Of a stretch of DNA of 64,000 bases, positions 6,833 to 15,215 are shown in pieces. Each line of letters starts with the position of its first letter. The first letter of the stretch is position 1. This DNA comes from Yinghuangia seranimata. GTDB lineage: Bacteria; Actinomycetota; Actinomycetes; Streptomycetales; Streptomycetaceae. A model generated the notes under the pieces. The model did no database searches. It was given only the letters and a program-made list of their open reading frames with translations, and was not told the origin of the DNA. Position numbers and translations under genes: made by a program. The stretch covers positions 1 through 64,000 of the forward strand of contig NZ_JASAOI010000024.1 of NCBI RefSeq assembly GCF_029953285.1. The letters are read 5' to 3'.

Positions 6833-9523
6833 ATGGGGGACGCACGGGGGAACGCGCGATCAGGCGTGCGCCGCGCGGGGCCGTCTTCCAGACCGTCCGC
6901 GGCACCGGCGTCCGGCGAGTCCGCCGGGGCGTCCGACGAGCCGCCCTCACGCGACGCCTTCACTCCCGCCTGGTCGTGGCCCGGGCTCCAGGATCCGCTC
7001 GAACCGCTGCTGCTCGACCTGGTCGACACGTGCGGCAGGGCGTCGCCCGTCGCGGTGATCCTCGTCCACCTGTGGCACGCTGACATCCGCGAACTGCGCG
7101 GCGTCGCGGGCATCCACATGGACTTCATCGGGCCGCCGACCACCGCGCACCTGTGGTGCCGCATCCTCCCCGACGAGCACCTGCCCGTCACCGAGGCGCT
7201 GCGCACCGGACGCGTCGTCACGGTCGAGAGCCAGGCGGCCGGCGCCGCCCGCTACCCGCGCCCCGACCGGCAGACCTGGGGCGGGCGCACCGGTTCGTGC
7301 CTCGCGGTGCCGATCGGCGGGCCCATAGGAGCGGCGTCGGACGAGGGGGCGCCGGTGCACGGCGTCCTGACCGTCGCGTTCGCCACCCCGGTCCCCTTCG
7401 AACCGCGGCTGGTCGCCCGCGTGCGCGCGTTCGCCGAGCTCATCGGCGAGGAGGTCGCCCGGCTCGAGGAGCTGCCGCGGGCCGAACCGCTGCTCGCGCA
7501 CGCCTCCACCGACGGTCTGCCGGAACCTTTCGGCACCGCCGCGGGCGGGACCCCGCGGCGCGGCGGACGACGTTCGCGCGCCGCCGTGAACCTGGAGGCC
7601 ACCCTCGACGCGCTGGACGCGGCCGGCTCCGGCACCTTCGACTGGGACCTGCGCACCGGCACCATCGCCCTCGACACGCGGCTCGGCCGACTGCTCGGCT
7701 CGGCGTCCGGCTACCACGGCCCCATCGAACCCGTGCTGTGCGCGCTGCACCCCGACGACTACCCCGGCCTGCGTATGACGCTCGCGGAGGCGTTCGCCGA
7801 GAGCGGCCGGTTCACGTCGGGGCACCGGCTCATCGACCCGGACGGCAGGTGGCGGTGGATCGAGGCGCGCGGCAGCGTCGTCCCCGGTCCCGGGCCCGAA
7901 CCCGAGCGGCTGCGCGGCGTCGTCACCGACGTGACCGAGGTGTCCGACCTGCGCACCAGCCTTGCCCACCAGGCCGAGGAACTCGACGCCCTGGTCATCG
8001 TCGTCGACGACGAGTGGCGGCTGGTCTACTGCAACGCCGCCAGCGAGACGCTGTTCGGCCGCCCCCGCGCCGAGGTCATCGGGCGCCCCCTGCACGGGCT
8101 GCTGCCCGAGGCGCACAACCCCGCCTGGGGACGGCACCTGTTCGAGGCGTTGCAGGAGCGGAGCGCCCGCTCCTTCACGCTGCATGTGCCGGGCCCCGAC
8201 CGGTGGTTCAAGGTCAGCGCGCACCCGCGGCGCGACCAGATGCTGCTCTTCTGCGTCGACGTGACCGACGAACGCCGCGCCGCCGCGGAGCGCCGCGAGG
8301 CCGCGCAGGCCGTCGCGACCCAGCAGGCCCGCATCCAGTTGCTCACCGCGGCCCTGGCCGAATCCCTCACCGTGCGCGAGGTCGTGCGCGCGGCACGCCG
8401 GCTGCCCGCCGTGTGCGGCGCCGACGGGCTGGCCATCGGCATGATCCAGGACGGCCGGCTGCGCGTCGTCGGGCACGCCGGCTACCCGCCGCGCGGCGCC
8501 GGCGCCTACCCGGCGTGGGACCTCGGCGAGGACGCGCCGTTCGTCGAAGCCGTCCGACGGCGCACCGCGCTGGCGATCACCTCGCGCGAGGAGTACGTGC
8601 GCCGCTACCCGCACCTGGCCGAGCTGGCCGGCGCGGCCGGCAAGCAGGCGTGGATGTTCCTGCCGCTGGTGGCGTCCGGGGAGGTGGTCGGCACCGCGGT
8701 GCTCTCGTACAACCGGCGGCGCGAGTTCGACGCCGCCGACTACCGGCTGTTCGGGCAGATGCGCGCGCTCCTCGCCCGCGCGCTGCACCGCGCGCGCCGC
8801 TACGACGACGAGCACGCCATGTCGTCCGGCCTCCAGCGCGGCCTGCTGCCGGGGCGGCCCGCGCGCATCCCCGGCCTGACGATCGCCACCCGGTACATCC
8901 CGGCCACCGTCGGGATGCAGGTCGGCGGGGACTGGCACGACGTCATCTCGCTGCCGCGCGGCCGGGTCGGACTGGTCATCGGCGACGTGCAGGGGCACGG
9001 CGTCGACGCGGCGGCGATCATGGGGATGCTGCGCACGGCGGTGCTGGCGTACGCCGTCGAGGGCCACCGGCCGGCCGAAGTGGTCCGGCGCACCAACGCG
9101 TTGACCGCGGGGCTCGGCACCGACCTGTTCGCGACCTGCGCGTACGTCGAGCTCGACCCGGCGACCGGGCGGGCCGTCGTGGTGCGGGCCGGGCACCAGC
9201 ACCCCGCCGTCCTCGGAAGCTCCGGGAGCCGGCTCGTCGACGTGCCGGGCGGGCTGCCGCTCGGCATCGACACCGACGCGCGCTACCCCGAGACCGAGGT
9301 CACGCTCGCGCCGAACGACGTGCTGGTGCTGTGCACGGACGGGTTGGTCGAGTCGCGCGGACTCAGCCTCGACGAGGGCGTGGCGTGGATGCTGGAGACC
9401 CTGGAGAACGCGCGCGGCATGACGCCCGACGGACTCGCGGGACACCTCATCGCCCGGCGTACCGGCGAACTCGGGGACGACATCGCCCTGTTGCTCGCCC
9501 GGTACGACGGGGCCGGCGGCTGA
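6833..9523 (+). CDS. SpoIIE-type serine phosphatase with GAF and PAS sensor domains
   Basis: An 896-aa soluble sensor phosphatase. Approximate order: GAF-like (40-215), PAS (255-370, with the DPDGRWRWIEARGSVV signature), PAS (377-485, DEWRLVYCNAASETLFGR), GAF (500-655) and a SpoIIE/PP2C catalytic domain (663-896). Metal-binding motifs are GGDWHDV (~700), GDVQGHGVDAA (~718), CTDGLVESR (~835) and GELGDDIALL near the end, so the active site looks complete. Such proteins dephosphorylate anti-anti-sigma factors and thereby free SigB/F-type sigma factors; here sigma genes lie on both sides, which suggests a partner-switching output. I chose ATG 6833 over the in-frame ATG at 6773 because AAGGAGG (6820-6826) lies 6 bases upstream. 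No RsbW-like kinase or STAS gene is adjacent. Confidence 0.92.
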   Translation: MGDARGNARSGVRRAGPSSRPSAAPASGESAGASDEPPSRDAFTPAWSWPGLQDPLEPLLLDLVDTCGRASPVAVILVHLWHADIRELRGVAGIHMDFIGPPTTAHLWCRILPDEHLPVTEALRTGRVVTVESQAAGAARYPRPDRQTWGGRTGSCLAVPIGGPIGAASDEGAPVHGVLTVAFATPVPFEPRLVARVRAFAELIGEEVARLEELPRAEPLLAHASTDGLPEPFGTAAGGTPRRGGRRSRAAVNLEATLDALDAAGSGTFDWDLRTGTIALDTRLGRLLGSASGYHGPIEPVLCALHPDDYPGLRMTLAEAFAESGRFTSGHRLIDPDGRWRWIEARGSVVPGPGPEPERLRGVVTDVTEVSDLRTSLAHQAEELDALVIVVDDEWRLVYCNAASETLFGRPRAEVIGRPLHGLLPEAHNPAWGRHLFEALQERSARSFTLHVPGPDRWFKVSAHPRRDQMLLFCVDVTDERRAAAERREAAQAVATQQARIQLLTAALAESLTVREVVRAARRLPAVCGADGLAIGMIQDGRLRVVGHAGYPPRGAGAYPAWDLGEDAPFVEAVRRRTALAITSREEYVRRYPHLAELAGAAGKQAWMFLPLVASGEVVGTAVLSYNRRREFDAADYRLFGQMRALLARALHRARRYDDEHAMSSGLQRGLLPGRPARIPGLTIATRYIPATVGMQVGGDWHDVISLPRGRVGLVIGDVQGHGVDAAAIMGMLRTAVLAYAVEGHRPAEVVRRTNALTAGLGTDLFATCAYVELDPATGRAVVVRAGHQHPAVLGSSGSRLVDVPGGLPLGIDTDARYPETEVTLAPNDVLVLCTDGLVESRGLSLDEGVAWMLETLENARGMTPDGLAGHLIARRTGELGDDIALLLARYDGAGG

Positions 9524-9557
9524 ACCGCCGGCTCAGGTCGCGGCTCCTCGCCGGCCG

Positions 9558-10430
9558 TCAGGCCGACAGGTCGGCGCGCAGCCGGGCCAGCGCGCGGGCC
9601 AGCAGCCGGGACACGTGCATCTGCGAGATGCCGAGCCGTTCGCCGATCTGCGACTGCGTCATGTTGCCGAAGAAACGCAGCATGATGATCTGCCGGTCGC
9701 GCGGTGGCATCCGGGCCAGCAGCGGGCGCAGCGCCTCGCGGTACTCGACGCCGTCGAGCGCCTCGTCCTCCTGGCCGAGGCGGGCGATCAGCGCGTTGTC
9801 GCGGTCGTCGTCGAGGTCGTGCGCGTCGAGCGACGCGGGCGAGTAGGCGTTCGCCGCCTCCATGCCCTCCAGCACCTCTTCGACGGTCATGCCGAGGTGC
9901 CCGGCCAGCTCGACCACGGTCGGGGCGCGGTCGTGCTTGTGCGAGAACTCCTCGGTGGCCTCGGCCAGCGCGAGCCGCAGCTCCTGCAGGCGGCGCGGCA
10001 CGCGGACGCTCCACGACGTGTCGCGGAAGAACCGCTTGATCTCGCCGATGATCGTCGGGACGGCGTAGGTCGGGAACTCGACGCCGCGGTGCGGGTCGAA
10101 GCGGTCGATCGCCTTGATCAGGCCGATCGTGCCGACCTGGAGCACGTCCTCGTACTGGTCGGTGCGGCTGCGGAACCGGTTCGCGGCGAACCGGACGAGT
10201 GGGAGGTTGAGTTCGACGAGGGTGCTGCGCACGTAGGCGTGCTCGGGCGAGCCCTCCTCGACCTCGGACAGCCGCAACAGAAGTGTGCGCGACAGTATCC
10301 GTGTGTCGAGCGGCGCGTCCGGCTGTACGCCGGTGGGCGCCGCGCCGGAGCGGGGGAGAGGCACGGTGATAGCCGTGGTGTCGGTCGTGTCCTCAGCGGT
10401 AGCCGGCGCGGACGCATCGCGGAGCAGCAC
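9558..10430 (-). CDS. RNA polymerase sigma factor, SigB/SigF/SigG class (second copy)
   Basis: About 290 aa, closely related to the factor at 5589-6515: region 2 (EDVLQVGTIGLIKAIDRFDPHRG, FPTYAVPTIIGEIKRFFRD), region 3 (APTVVELAGHLGMTVEEVLEG) and region 4 HTH (SQSQ-like MTQSQIGERLGISQMHVSR). The reading frame stays open to a GTG at 10508, but nothing resembling a ribosome site precedes that codon. GTG 10430 has AGGAGG (10442-10447) 11 bases upstream and is preferred; an extended N-terminus cannot be excluded. It converges on the SpoIIE phosphatase gene, 34 bases apart. Two paralogous stress/development sigma genes this close match the sigN-sigF pair I recall from Streptomyces. Confidence 0.92.
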   Translation of the reverse strand: MLLRDASAPATAEDTTDTTAITVPLPRSGAAPTGVQPDAPLDTRILSRTLLLRLSEVEEGSPEHAYVRSTLVELNLPLVRFAANRFRSRTDQYEDVLQVGTIGLIKAIDRFDPHRGVEFPTYAVPTIIGEIKRFFRDTSWSVRVPRRLQELRLALAEATEEFSHKHDRAPTVVELAGHLGMTVEEVLEGMEAANAYSPASLDAHDLDDDRDNALIARLGQEDEALDGVEYREALRPLLARMPPRDRQIIMLRFFGNMTQSQIGERLGISQMHVSRLLARALARLRADLSA

Positions 10431-10737
10431 TGGAGAGCCCACCTCCTCATCGGAGCCGAACCTGTGCGACCGCCCGCGTGATGCGGACGGCCGTCGTTCG
10501 CTACCCACATACCGGCACGGGCGGTTCCCAAACCCCTTGCGACATCACGGATTTGTCAGGTGAACGCGGTCAACTCGGGCGTAGCCCCCGGGGCAACCAG
10601 TGATGAAGCGGGCAAAAGACGGGGCGAACGAGCCGGAAAACCCGCGAAGTTACCCGTGGGTCGGGCCCGTTCGGCTCCTTGACGGGTCGGTTGGGCCGCT
10701 TCCCGGACTCGTCGCGGGCGGCGTCGGCCGCGTGCGG
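10431..10737. other. Gene-free interval upstream of the second sigma gene
   Basis: 307 bases between the Dabb gene stop and the chosen sigma start (both minus strand). The first ~80 bases may be coding if the 10508 start is used. The rest should hold the sigma promoter and any Dabb terminator (imperfect hairpins around CCGTTCGG and GACGGG near 10665-10690). No gene is seen. Confidence 0.4.
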
Positions 10738-11031
10738 TCAGCTCTCCAGGTCGGCGATGATCCACGTGGCGAACCCGCGCCACTGCGCGGCGGCGGCCTG
10801 GTGGTCGGGGTGCGCGATGTAGCGCTGCAGCGCGTCCTTGTCCTCGACGTCGGAGACGATCGCGTAGTCGTAGGCGATGTCGCGCTCGGTGATGTTCCAC
10901 CCGCACTGCCAGTACTTCAGCTCCGGGATCGTGTCGCCCAGCGCCGCGAACGCCGCGTCGCCGGCGACGACGCGCGGCTCGTCCCGCGTGACGCCCTCGT
11001 TGAGCTTGAACAGCACCAGGTGACGGATCAT
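10738..11031 (-). CDS. Dabb-family (stress-responsive A/B barrel) protein
   Basis: A 97-aa cytosolic protein, complete for a single Dabb domain. It begins MIRHLVLFKL and has the family pattern of two alternating beta-alpha units: DTIPELKYWQCGWNI, YDYAIVSDVEDKDALQRYIAHPDHQ and a final WIIADLES. These form dimeric alpha/beta barrels; some are polyketide cyclase-like, and most have no known function. ATG 11031 has GAGGG about 10 bases upstream. It lies 12 bases downstream of the PH-domain membrane protein gene and is probably cotranscribed with it. Confidence 0.85.
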   Translation of the reverse strand: MIRHLVLFKLNEGVTRDEPRVVAGDAAFAALGDTIPELKYWQCGWNITERDIAYDYAIVSDVEDKDALQRYIAHPDHQAAAAQWRGFATWIIADLES

Positions 11032-11043
11032 CGCCTTACCCTC

Positions 11044-11550
11044 TTACGCCTCGGACTCGAACAACAGGTCGCACATCCGGACATAGATCTTGTCCGGCCA
11101 CGGAACATACTCCACCGTGCTGAGCGCCTCTTCCTCCAGGCTCGACTCCAGCAGCAGCATGCCGTGCCCGAGGACGCGGCCGGCGAGCGACCGCTCGTAC
11201 TTGAGGTCGGTGACCTTCGACAGCGGCAGCATGAGGACCTTGCGGGTCAGCACGCCGGTGGTCACCATCACGCGGCGGTCCGTGACGAAGAAGTAGTCGT
11301 GCCGCCAGACGAGGTAGTGCCACAGCATCCACACGGCGCAGGCCGCGATCGCGGGCCACAGGAGCAGGTGGACGACGACGTTCTCGTCCGGGAAGTAGAG
11401 CGCCATGGCGACGGCCAGCGTGACGCCGCCGACGGCGGCCGCGATCGGGCGTAGCAGGACCGACCAGTGGCGGCGTACCGCGATGACGCACTTCTCCGCG
11501 GGCAGCAGGTAGCGCTGCACCGTCTGGGGGCGTATCGAGGGGTCGAGCAT
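11044..11550 (-). CDS. Bacterial PH-domain (bPH2) membrane protein
   Basis: A 168-aa protein starting MLDPSIRPQ. A cytoplasmic segment (RYLLPAEKCVIAVRRHWSVLLRP) precedes two membrane helices (~38-57 and ~65-85, IAAAVGGVTLAVAMALYF and LLLWPAIAACAVWMLWHYLV). The bPH2 domain follows: HDYFFVTDRRVMVTTGVLTRK, PLSKVTDLKYERSLAGRVLGHG, a beta-rich fold often found in membrane-stress or envelope proteins. The only in-frame methionine that makes sense is at 11550; no strong ribosome site is visible. It is followed by the Dabb gene and preceded by a 55-aa protein gene on the same strand. Role unknown. Confidence 0.85.
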   Translation of the reverse strand: MLDPSIRPQTVQRYLLPAEKCVIAVRRHWSVLLRPIAAAVGGVTLAVAMALYFPDENVVVHLLLWPAIAACAVWMLWHYLVWRHDYFFVTDRRVMVTTGVLTRKVLMLPLSKVTDLKYERSLAGRVLGHGMLLLESSLEEEALSTVEYVPWPDKIYVRMCDLLFESEA

Positions 11551-11606
11551 CGGCGGCGTGGTCTCAGCGGTCTCGGGGGTCTCGGAGGCTCGGCGGTGTG
11601 GGGGCG

Positions 11607-11774
11607 TCAGTTCGCGAGGTTGCCGATCTGGTTGCCGACCCACTTGCACGAGGACGAGATCGCCGAGAACCACTGGGCGATCAGGTCGGAGGCCTTGTCG
11701 GGCGTGGCGATGATCGTATAGACGACGAAGCTTATGAGCAGCACGCCGACGAGCTTCTTGGCCTGCACCTGCAT
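11607..11774 (-). CDS. Small single-pass membrane protein
   Basis: A 55-aa protein, MQVQAKKLVGVL..., with one membrane helix (about residues 8-22, LVGVLLISFVVYTII) followed by a hydrophilic or amphipathic tail (ASDLIAQWFSAISSSCKW). GGGAGG lies 6 bases upstream of ATG 11774 and decides the start against a longer reading from 11819. It sits at the head of a minus-strand cluster with the PH-domain and Dabb genes. Function unknown; the gene arrangement seems conserved in streptomycetes as far as I recall. Confidence 0.7.
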   Translation of the reverse strand: MQVQAKKLVGVLLISFVVYTIIATPDKASDLIAQWFSAISSSCKWVGNQIGNLAN

Positions 11775-11957
11775 CGACCCGCCTCCCCTGAGAAACGCCG
11801 CCGAGGCGCTCACCCACATTGTTACCGGTCCCTGTGGACTACGGGCGAGCCTCCACGCCGTTCACGCGGGTGAAGCGTAGTGCGGACGTCCGGGTATGTC
11901 CCGCATGCGCGTAAATCGGGCGGTAAAAAGAAGAGCAAGTCCACCGGACGACGGCAT

Positions 11958-12005
11958 GTAGAAGAGGGAGCGGCCGCGGGGGGAATCGGTCGCTCCCTCT
12001 TCTAC
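11958..12005. terminator. Long perfect hairpin
   Basis: GTAGAAGAGGGAGCG (11958-11972) pairs perfectly with CGCTCCCTCTTCTAC (11991-12005) around an 18-base loop. It lies in the 424-bp gap (11775-12198) that otherwise holds no gene, downstream of upp on the minus strand and upstream of the 55-aa gene. It is probably the upp terminator; no T-tract follows, and an RNA regulatory role is possible. Confidence 0.55.
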
Positions 12006-12198
12006 GGGGACCCGGCCGGAGCAACGGTGGGTCGTACCGTCGCAAGCATCAGCCCGGAGTCCCGGGGGTGCCGGCGGGGCTCCTGCCCAGCCCCGGGCAC
12101 ACCACCAAGTCTGCGCGGTGCCGACCGGAAGCGCATCCGGCGGACGTCCCCCGCGCGGGAGGCCTTTGGTCCCGACTCCGGGAGGCCTCGGGAAGGGG

Positions 12199-12837
12199 TC
12201 AGGCGGTGCCGTACAGGCGGTCTCCGGCGTCGCCGAGGCCCGGCACGATGTAGCCGTGCTCGTTGAGCCGCTCGTCGACGGCGGCGGTCACCACGGTGAC
12301 GGGGACCGGCGTGTCCGCGAAGGCCTTCTTCATGAGCTCCACGCCCTCCGGCGCGGCCAGCAGGCAGATCGCCGTCACGTCGGAGGCGCCCCGCTCGATC
12401 AGCAGCTGCACGGCGGCGATCAGCGTGCCGCCGGTGGCCAGCATCGGGTCGAGCACGTAGGCCTGGCGGCCGGTCAGGTCGTCGGGCATGCGCGTCGCGT
12501 ACGTCGACGGCTGCAGCGTGCCTTCGTCGCGGATCATCCCGAGGAAGCCGACCTCGGCGGTCGGGAGCAGCCGCACCATGCCGTCGAGCATGCCGAGGCC
12601 CGCCCGCAGGATCGGCACCACCAGCGGGCGCGGGTACGACAGCTTCACACCGGTGGTCGGCGCCACGGGGGTGCGGATCTCCACCTGGTCGACCCGGACG
12701 TCGCGGGTCGCCTCGTACGCCAGCAGCGTGACGAGCTCGTCGGCCAGCCGCCGGAAGGTCGGCGAGTCGGTGCGCGCGTCGCGCAGGGTGGTGAGCTTGT
12801 GGGCGACGAGGGGATGGTCGACGACGTGAATCCGCAT
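12199..12837 (-). CDS. upp: Uracil phosphoribosyltransferase
   Basis: A 212-aa cytosolic salvage enzyme that converts uracil and PRPP to UMP and pyrophosphate. The length is normal for the family. Diagnostic segments are [14 protein letters not shown] (about residues 73-86), FLGMIRDE, the PRPP loop DPMLATGGT (130-138) and the C-terminal uracil-binding [13 protein letters not shown]. The ATG at 12837 starts with [16 protein letters not shown], the usual N-terminus, although only weak ribosome-site sequence precedes it. The gene is monocistronic between a divergent conserved hypothetical gene and the 11958-12005 hairpin. Confidence 0.97.
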   Translation of the reverse strand: MRIHVVDHPLVAHKLTTLRDARTDSPTFRRLADELVTLLAYEATRDVRVDQVEIRTPVAPTTGVKLSYPRPLVVPILRAGLGMLDGMVRLLPTAEVGFLGMIRDEGTLQPSTYATRMPDDLTGRQAYVLDPMLATGGTLIAAVQLLIERGASDVTAICLLAAPEGVELMKKAFADTPVPVTVVTAAVDERLNEHGYIVPGLGDAGDRLYGTA

Positions 12838-13199
12838 GGTGAGACAGTATCCGCTCGCCCGGGCCGGATGTGACCCCTGGCGGGCCCGGGGTGTCGCGGG
12901 TGGGACAGGTGGGGCGGGTGTTGCGCGGCCTGCTTTCGGACTCCGCGATCAAGGCTCCGCCTGCGCGCCCGGCATCGGATTTCGGCCCCGGTCACGGCCC
13001 CGGTCGCGGCCCCTCAGCGGGTGAGTTCGGCGTCGTCCGTGAGGCCGTTTGGCGGGCCTTCCGGGCGCGCGATCACCCGCGATCCGGAAAATGCGCCCCC
13101 GATCCGCCCCCTTGCGCCGGGTTTGCGGTGGCGTATTAGCTGCTGAGCGGGCAGTTTGGTCTTCGTCGGGTGGAAGCAGCTGGAACGCGAGGGGGCCCC
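12838..13199. promoter_or_regulatory. Divergent intergenic region upp / conserved basic protein
   Basis: 362 bases with no supported gene. TACTGT (12843-12848 on the complement) close to the upp start could be a -10 box. Repeated CGGCCCCGGTC-like units lie around 12980-13015. Nothing else can be assigned. Confidence 0.35.
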
Positions 13200-13775
13200 A
13201 TGGGGCAGCAACCGAGGCGCACCGCCGTGGAGCGCGACGGTGAACGCGAGGAACCGGCAGCGCCGCGCGGGCGCACGCGCCGCGCCGCCAAGACGCGCCA
13301 ACCGGCGGACCCGGACGCGGGGGAGCCGGCTCCGACCCGGGCCAAGACCGGCGGCGCGCGCCCGGCGTCCACGCGCACGACGAAGTCGCGTGGCGGGAGC
13401 GGGCGTACGAAGCGCCGCGGTACCACCCCTGCGGCCACGGACGAGCCGACGCCCGGGCGTCGTAAAGGTCGGCGTACCGTCCCCGAGGCGGACACGGCCG
13501 CAGCGCGAAAAGCGCGGACCGACGAAGCGCCCGTCGCCGCCGACTCGGTCGACGATGCCGCCGACGACGCGTCGCCCAACGTCCCGTCCGTCGAGGCCGC
13601 GGTGCGGGCGCCCGAGGGGCGGCCCGAGGAGACGGATGCCGAACGGCGGCGCAGGCGCGCGCTGTTCCTCCGCGAACTCGCCGAGGCGCACGAGTTGCGC
13701 GAGCGCATCCAGCCCCGCCGTACGCGTACCGCGCGACTGCGACAGATGATGCGTATGCGGACGTTCCGGTACTGA
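13200..13775 (+). CDS. Conserved basic low-complexity protein
   Basis: A 191-aa protein. The N-terminal ~140 residues are R/T/A/P/G-rich and probably disordered. The conserved part is the C-terminal ~45 residues: RRRRALFLRELAEAHELRER, then a strongly basic IQPRRTRTARLRQMMRMRTF ending in RY. I recall this C-terminal block as a conserved streptomycete hypothetical near tadA; the basic tail suggests nucleic-acid contact, which is inference only. ATG 13200 is preferred over the in-frame 13170 because GAGGGGG lies just upstream. It is divergent from upp. Confidence 0.7.
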   Translation: MGQQPRRTAVERDGEREEPAAPRGRTRRAAKTRQPADPDAGEPAPTRAKTGGARPASTRTTKSRGGSGRTKRRGTTPAATDEPTPGRRKGRRTVPEADTAAARKARTDEAPVAADSVDDAADDASPNVPSVEAAVRAPEGRPEETDAERRRRRALFLRELAEAHELRERIQPRRTRTARLRQMMRMRTFRY

Positions 13776-14021
13776 TCACCCGTCAGCCACCGGGCGCGCG
13801 ATGCGCGACGCACGCGCGCCCGGACGGCCAATCCGCGCGGAAGCGGCCCCGTTTCTGCCACGATGCGTGAGGGAAGCACATCCGTGGTTCCGGGGACCTC
13901 GGAGGGGTCCCGGTCGCGAGCCGGGGGACAGCATCGGTGGGACCCGACAGACATCATCACGGCAGGGCGCGCGGGCGGAGGAGTTCCGGCCGCGCCGAGT
14001 CTGACGACCTGGGAGAGTCCG

Positions 14022-14486
14022 GTGGCGTACTTCGCCGCAGTGCTTGTGCGCACTGAGCAGACATGGGAGGCGCGAGAGGTGGACCTCGACGATGTCGAGG
14101 ACCTCGACGGGATCGCTGATCTCGCGCGCGCCTCTGCGGTCGATGAAGAGCCGGTCCTGCTGCTCCTGGAGCAGGAGGACCTGTGGTTCGCCGTCATTCG
14201 CGTGGACGGCGAGGAGGATCCGCGCATCTATGTGTCGGACGGCGCGGCGGTGGCGCGTAGCGCGTACGGCGACACGCTGCTGACCGCCGACGTCCTGGGC
14301 CACGACCCGGACGACGACGAGGAGCCGGCCCCGCCCGGTCCGGCGGGGGACAACACGGTCCTCGAGGACCTCGGCGTCGACCCGGACGAACTGGCCGACC
14401 TCGGCGGCGGCAGGCTGCCCGCGGAGGCGCTGACCGTGATCGCCGACCGGCTCGGCTGCGCCGACGAACTGGAGACCGTGCGTTGA
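14022..14486 (+). CDS. tRNA adenosine deaminase-associated protein
   Basis: A 154-aa acidic protein, beginning (GTG) MAYFAAVLVRTEQTWEAREVDL. Sequence and position directly before tadA match the actinobacterial family named for its linkage to that deaminase. The segments DLWFAVIRVDGEEDPRIYVSD and LPAEALTVIADRLGCADELE are clear, with a D/E/P-rich linker between them. GTG 14022 has GGGAGAG at 14011-14017. The longer upstream reading to 13863 lacks a ribosome site. Its stop overlaps the TTG start of tadA by 4 bases (TTGA), implying translational coupling and perhaps complex formation. Biochemical role not established. Confidence 0.85.
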   Translation: MAYFAAVLVRTEQTWEAREVDLDDVEDLDGIADLARASAVDEEPVLLLLEQEDLWFAVIRVDGEEDPRIYVSDGAAVARSAYGDTLLTADVLGHDPDDDEEPAPPGPAGDNTVLEDLGVDPDELADLGGGRLPAEALTVIADRLGCADELETVR

Positions 14487-15022
14487 CGGTTGCGCCCGGG
14501 CCTTCGCCCCAGGCGGGCGACGGCAAGGACCGCCGCGGCCCGGTGCGCACCCGGTACGAACCGTGGATGCGCCTCGCCCTCGACGAGGCGCGGCAGGCCC
14601 CGGCCACCGGCGACGTCCCGATCGGGTGCGTCGTCCTCGACCGCGACGGCGCGGTCGTCGGCCGGGGCCGCAACGAACGCGAGGCCCACGGCGACCCGAC
14701 GGCCCACGCCGAGGTGGTCGCCCTCCGGGAGGCCGCGAAGACGGTCGGCGAGTGGCGCCTGTCCGGCTGCACGCTCGTCGTCACCCTCGAGCCCTGCACC
14801 ATGTGCGCGGGCGCGATCGTCCTCTCCCGCGTCGACCGCGTGGTCTTCGGCGCCTGGGACGAAAAGGCCGGAGCGGCCGGTTCGCTGTGGGACGTCCTCC
14901 GCGACCGCCGCCTCAACCACCGTCCCGAAGTGGTCTCCGGCGTCCTCGAACAGGAGTGCGGCGACGTCCTCCGCGCCTTCTTCCGCGAATCCGATTTTCA
15001 GGCACGCCCCGACGTCGGGTAG
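14483..15022 (+). CDS. tadA: tRNA-specific adenosine deaminase TadA
   Basis: A 179-aa enzyme that converts adenosine-34 of tRNA-Arg(ACG) to inosine. The zinc/catalytic motifs are intact: HAEVVALREAA (H75, catalytic E77) and PCTMCAGAI (C105, C108), followed by FGAWDEKAGAAGS and RLNHRPEV. The start is TTG overlapping the previous stop; an internal ATG (residue 29) would remove only the non-conserved leader, so the exact start is not certain. The gene is followed within 11 bases by tRNA-Ser, which is the integration site of the mobile element. Confidence 0.95.
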   Translation: MTVAPGPSPQAGDGKDRRGPVRTRYEPWMRLALDEARQAPATGDVPIGCVVLDRDGAVVGRGRNEREAHGDPTAHAEVVALREAAKTVGEWRLSGCTLVVTLEPCTMCAGAIVLSRVDRVVFGAWDEKAGAAGSLWDVLRDRRLNHRPEVVSGVLEQECGDVLRAFFRESDFQARPDVG

Positions 15023-15032
15023 GCTCTCCCTC

Positions 15033-15119
15033 GGTAGCGTGTCCGAGCGGCCTAAGGAGCACGCCTCGAAAGCGTGTGAGGGGGCAACTCCTCCGTGGGT
15101 TCAAATCCCACCGCTACCG
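15033..15119 (+). tRNA. tRNA-Ser (anticodon CGA)
   Basis: 87 nt with a perfect 7-bp acceptor stem (GGTAGCG 15033-15039 with CGCTACC 15112-15118), discriminator G, anticodon loop CTCGAAA (anticodon CGA) and a long variable arm (GAGGGGGCAACTCCTC region), diagnostic of serine. T-loop GGTTCAAATCC is present; CCA is not encoded. From C15065 onward the gene is part of the 67-bp duplicated attachment sequence, so the tRNA 3' half was supplied by the integrated element and remains functional. Confidence 0.97.
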
Positions 15120-15131
15120 CTCTCAGCAGTA
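15065..15131 (+). repeat. Left attachment site (att core, copy 1)
   Basis: A 67-bp sequence from CTCGAAAGCG to CTCTCAGCAGTA, identical base for base with 31243-31309. It starts in the anticodon loop of tRNA-Ser and extends 12 bases past the tRNA 3' end. Confidence 0.95.
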
Positions 15132-15136
15132 AAAAC

Positions 15137-15170
15137 GTCAGCCCCCACCTGCTCGCAGGCGGGGGCTGAC
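15137..15170. terminator. Hairpin at element left end
   Basis: GTCAGCCCCCACCTGC (15137-15152) pairs with GCAGGCGGGGGCTGAC (15155-15170), with one mismatch. It is brought by the element, lies just outside the att core, and can terminate both tRNA-Ser on the plus strand and int on the minus strand. The host's own tRNA terminator was displaced to 31313-31347. Confidence 0.7.
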
Positions 15171-15176
15171 GTCGTT

Positions 15177-15195
15177 CCGTCTCAGTTTCCGTCTC
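15177..15195 (+). repeat. Candidate integrase arm site, left copy
   Basis: CCGTCTCAGTTTCCGTCTC, identical to 31105-31123. In the circular element the two copies would lie on either side of the att core in direct orientation, as arm-type integrase sites do. Each copy itself contains two GTCTC units. Confidence 0.6.
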
Positions 15196-15215
15196 ACTTG
15201 GCCTCGGAGACGGAC

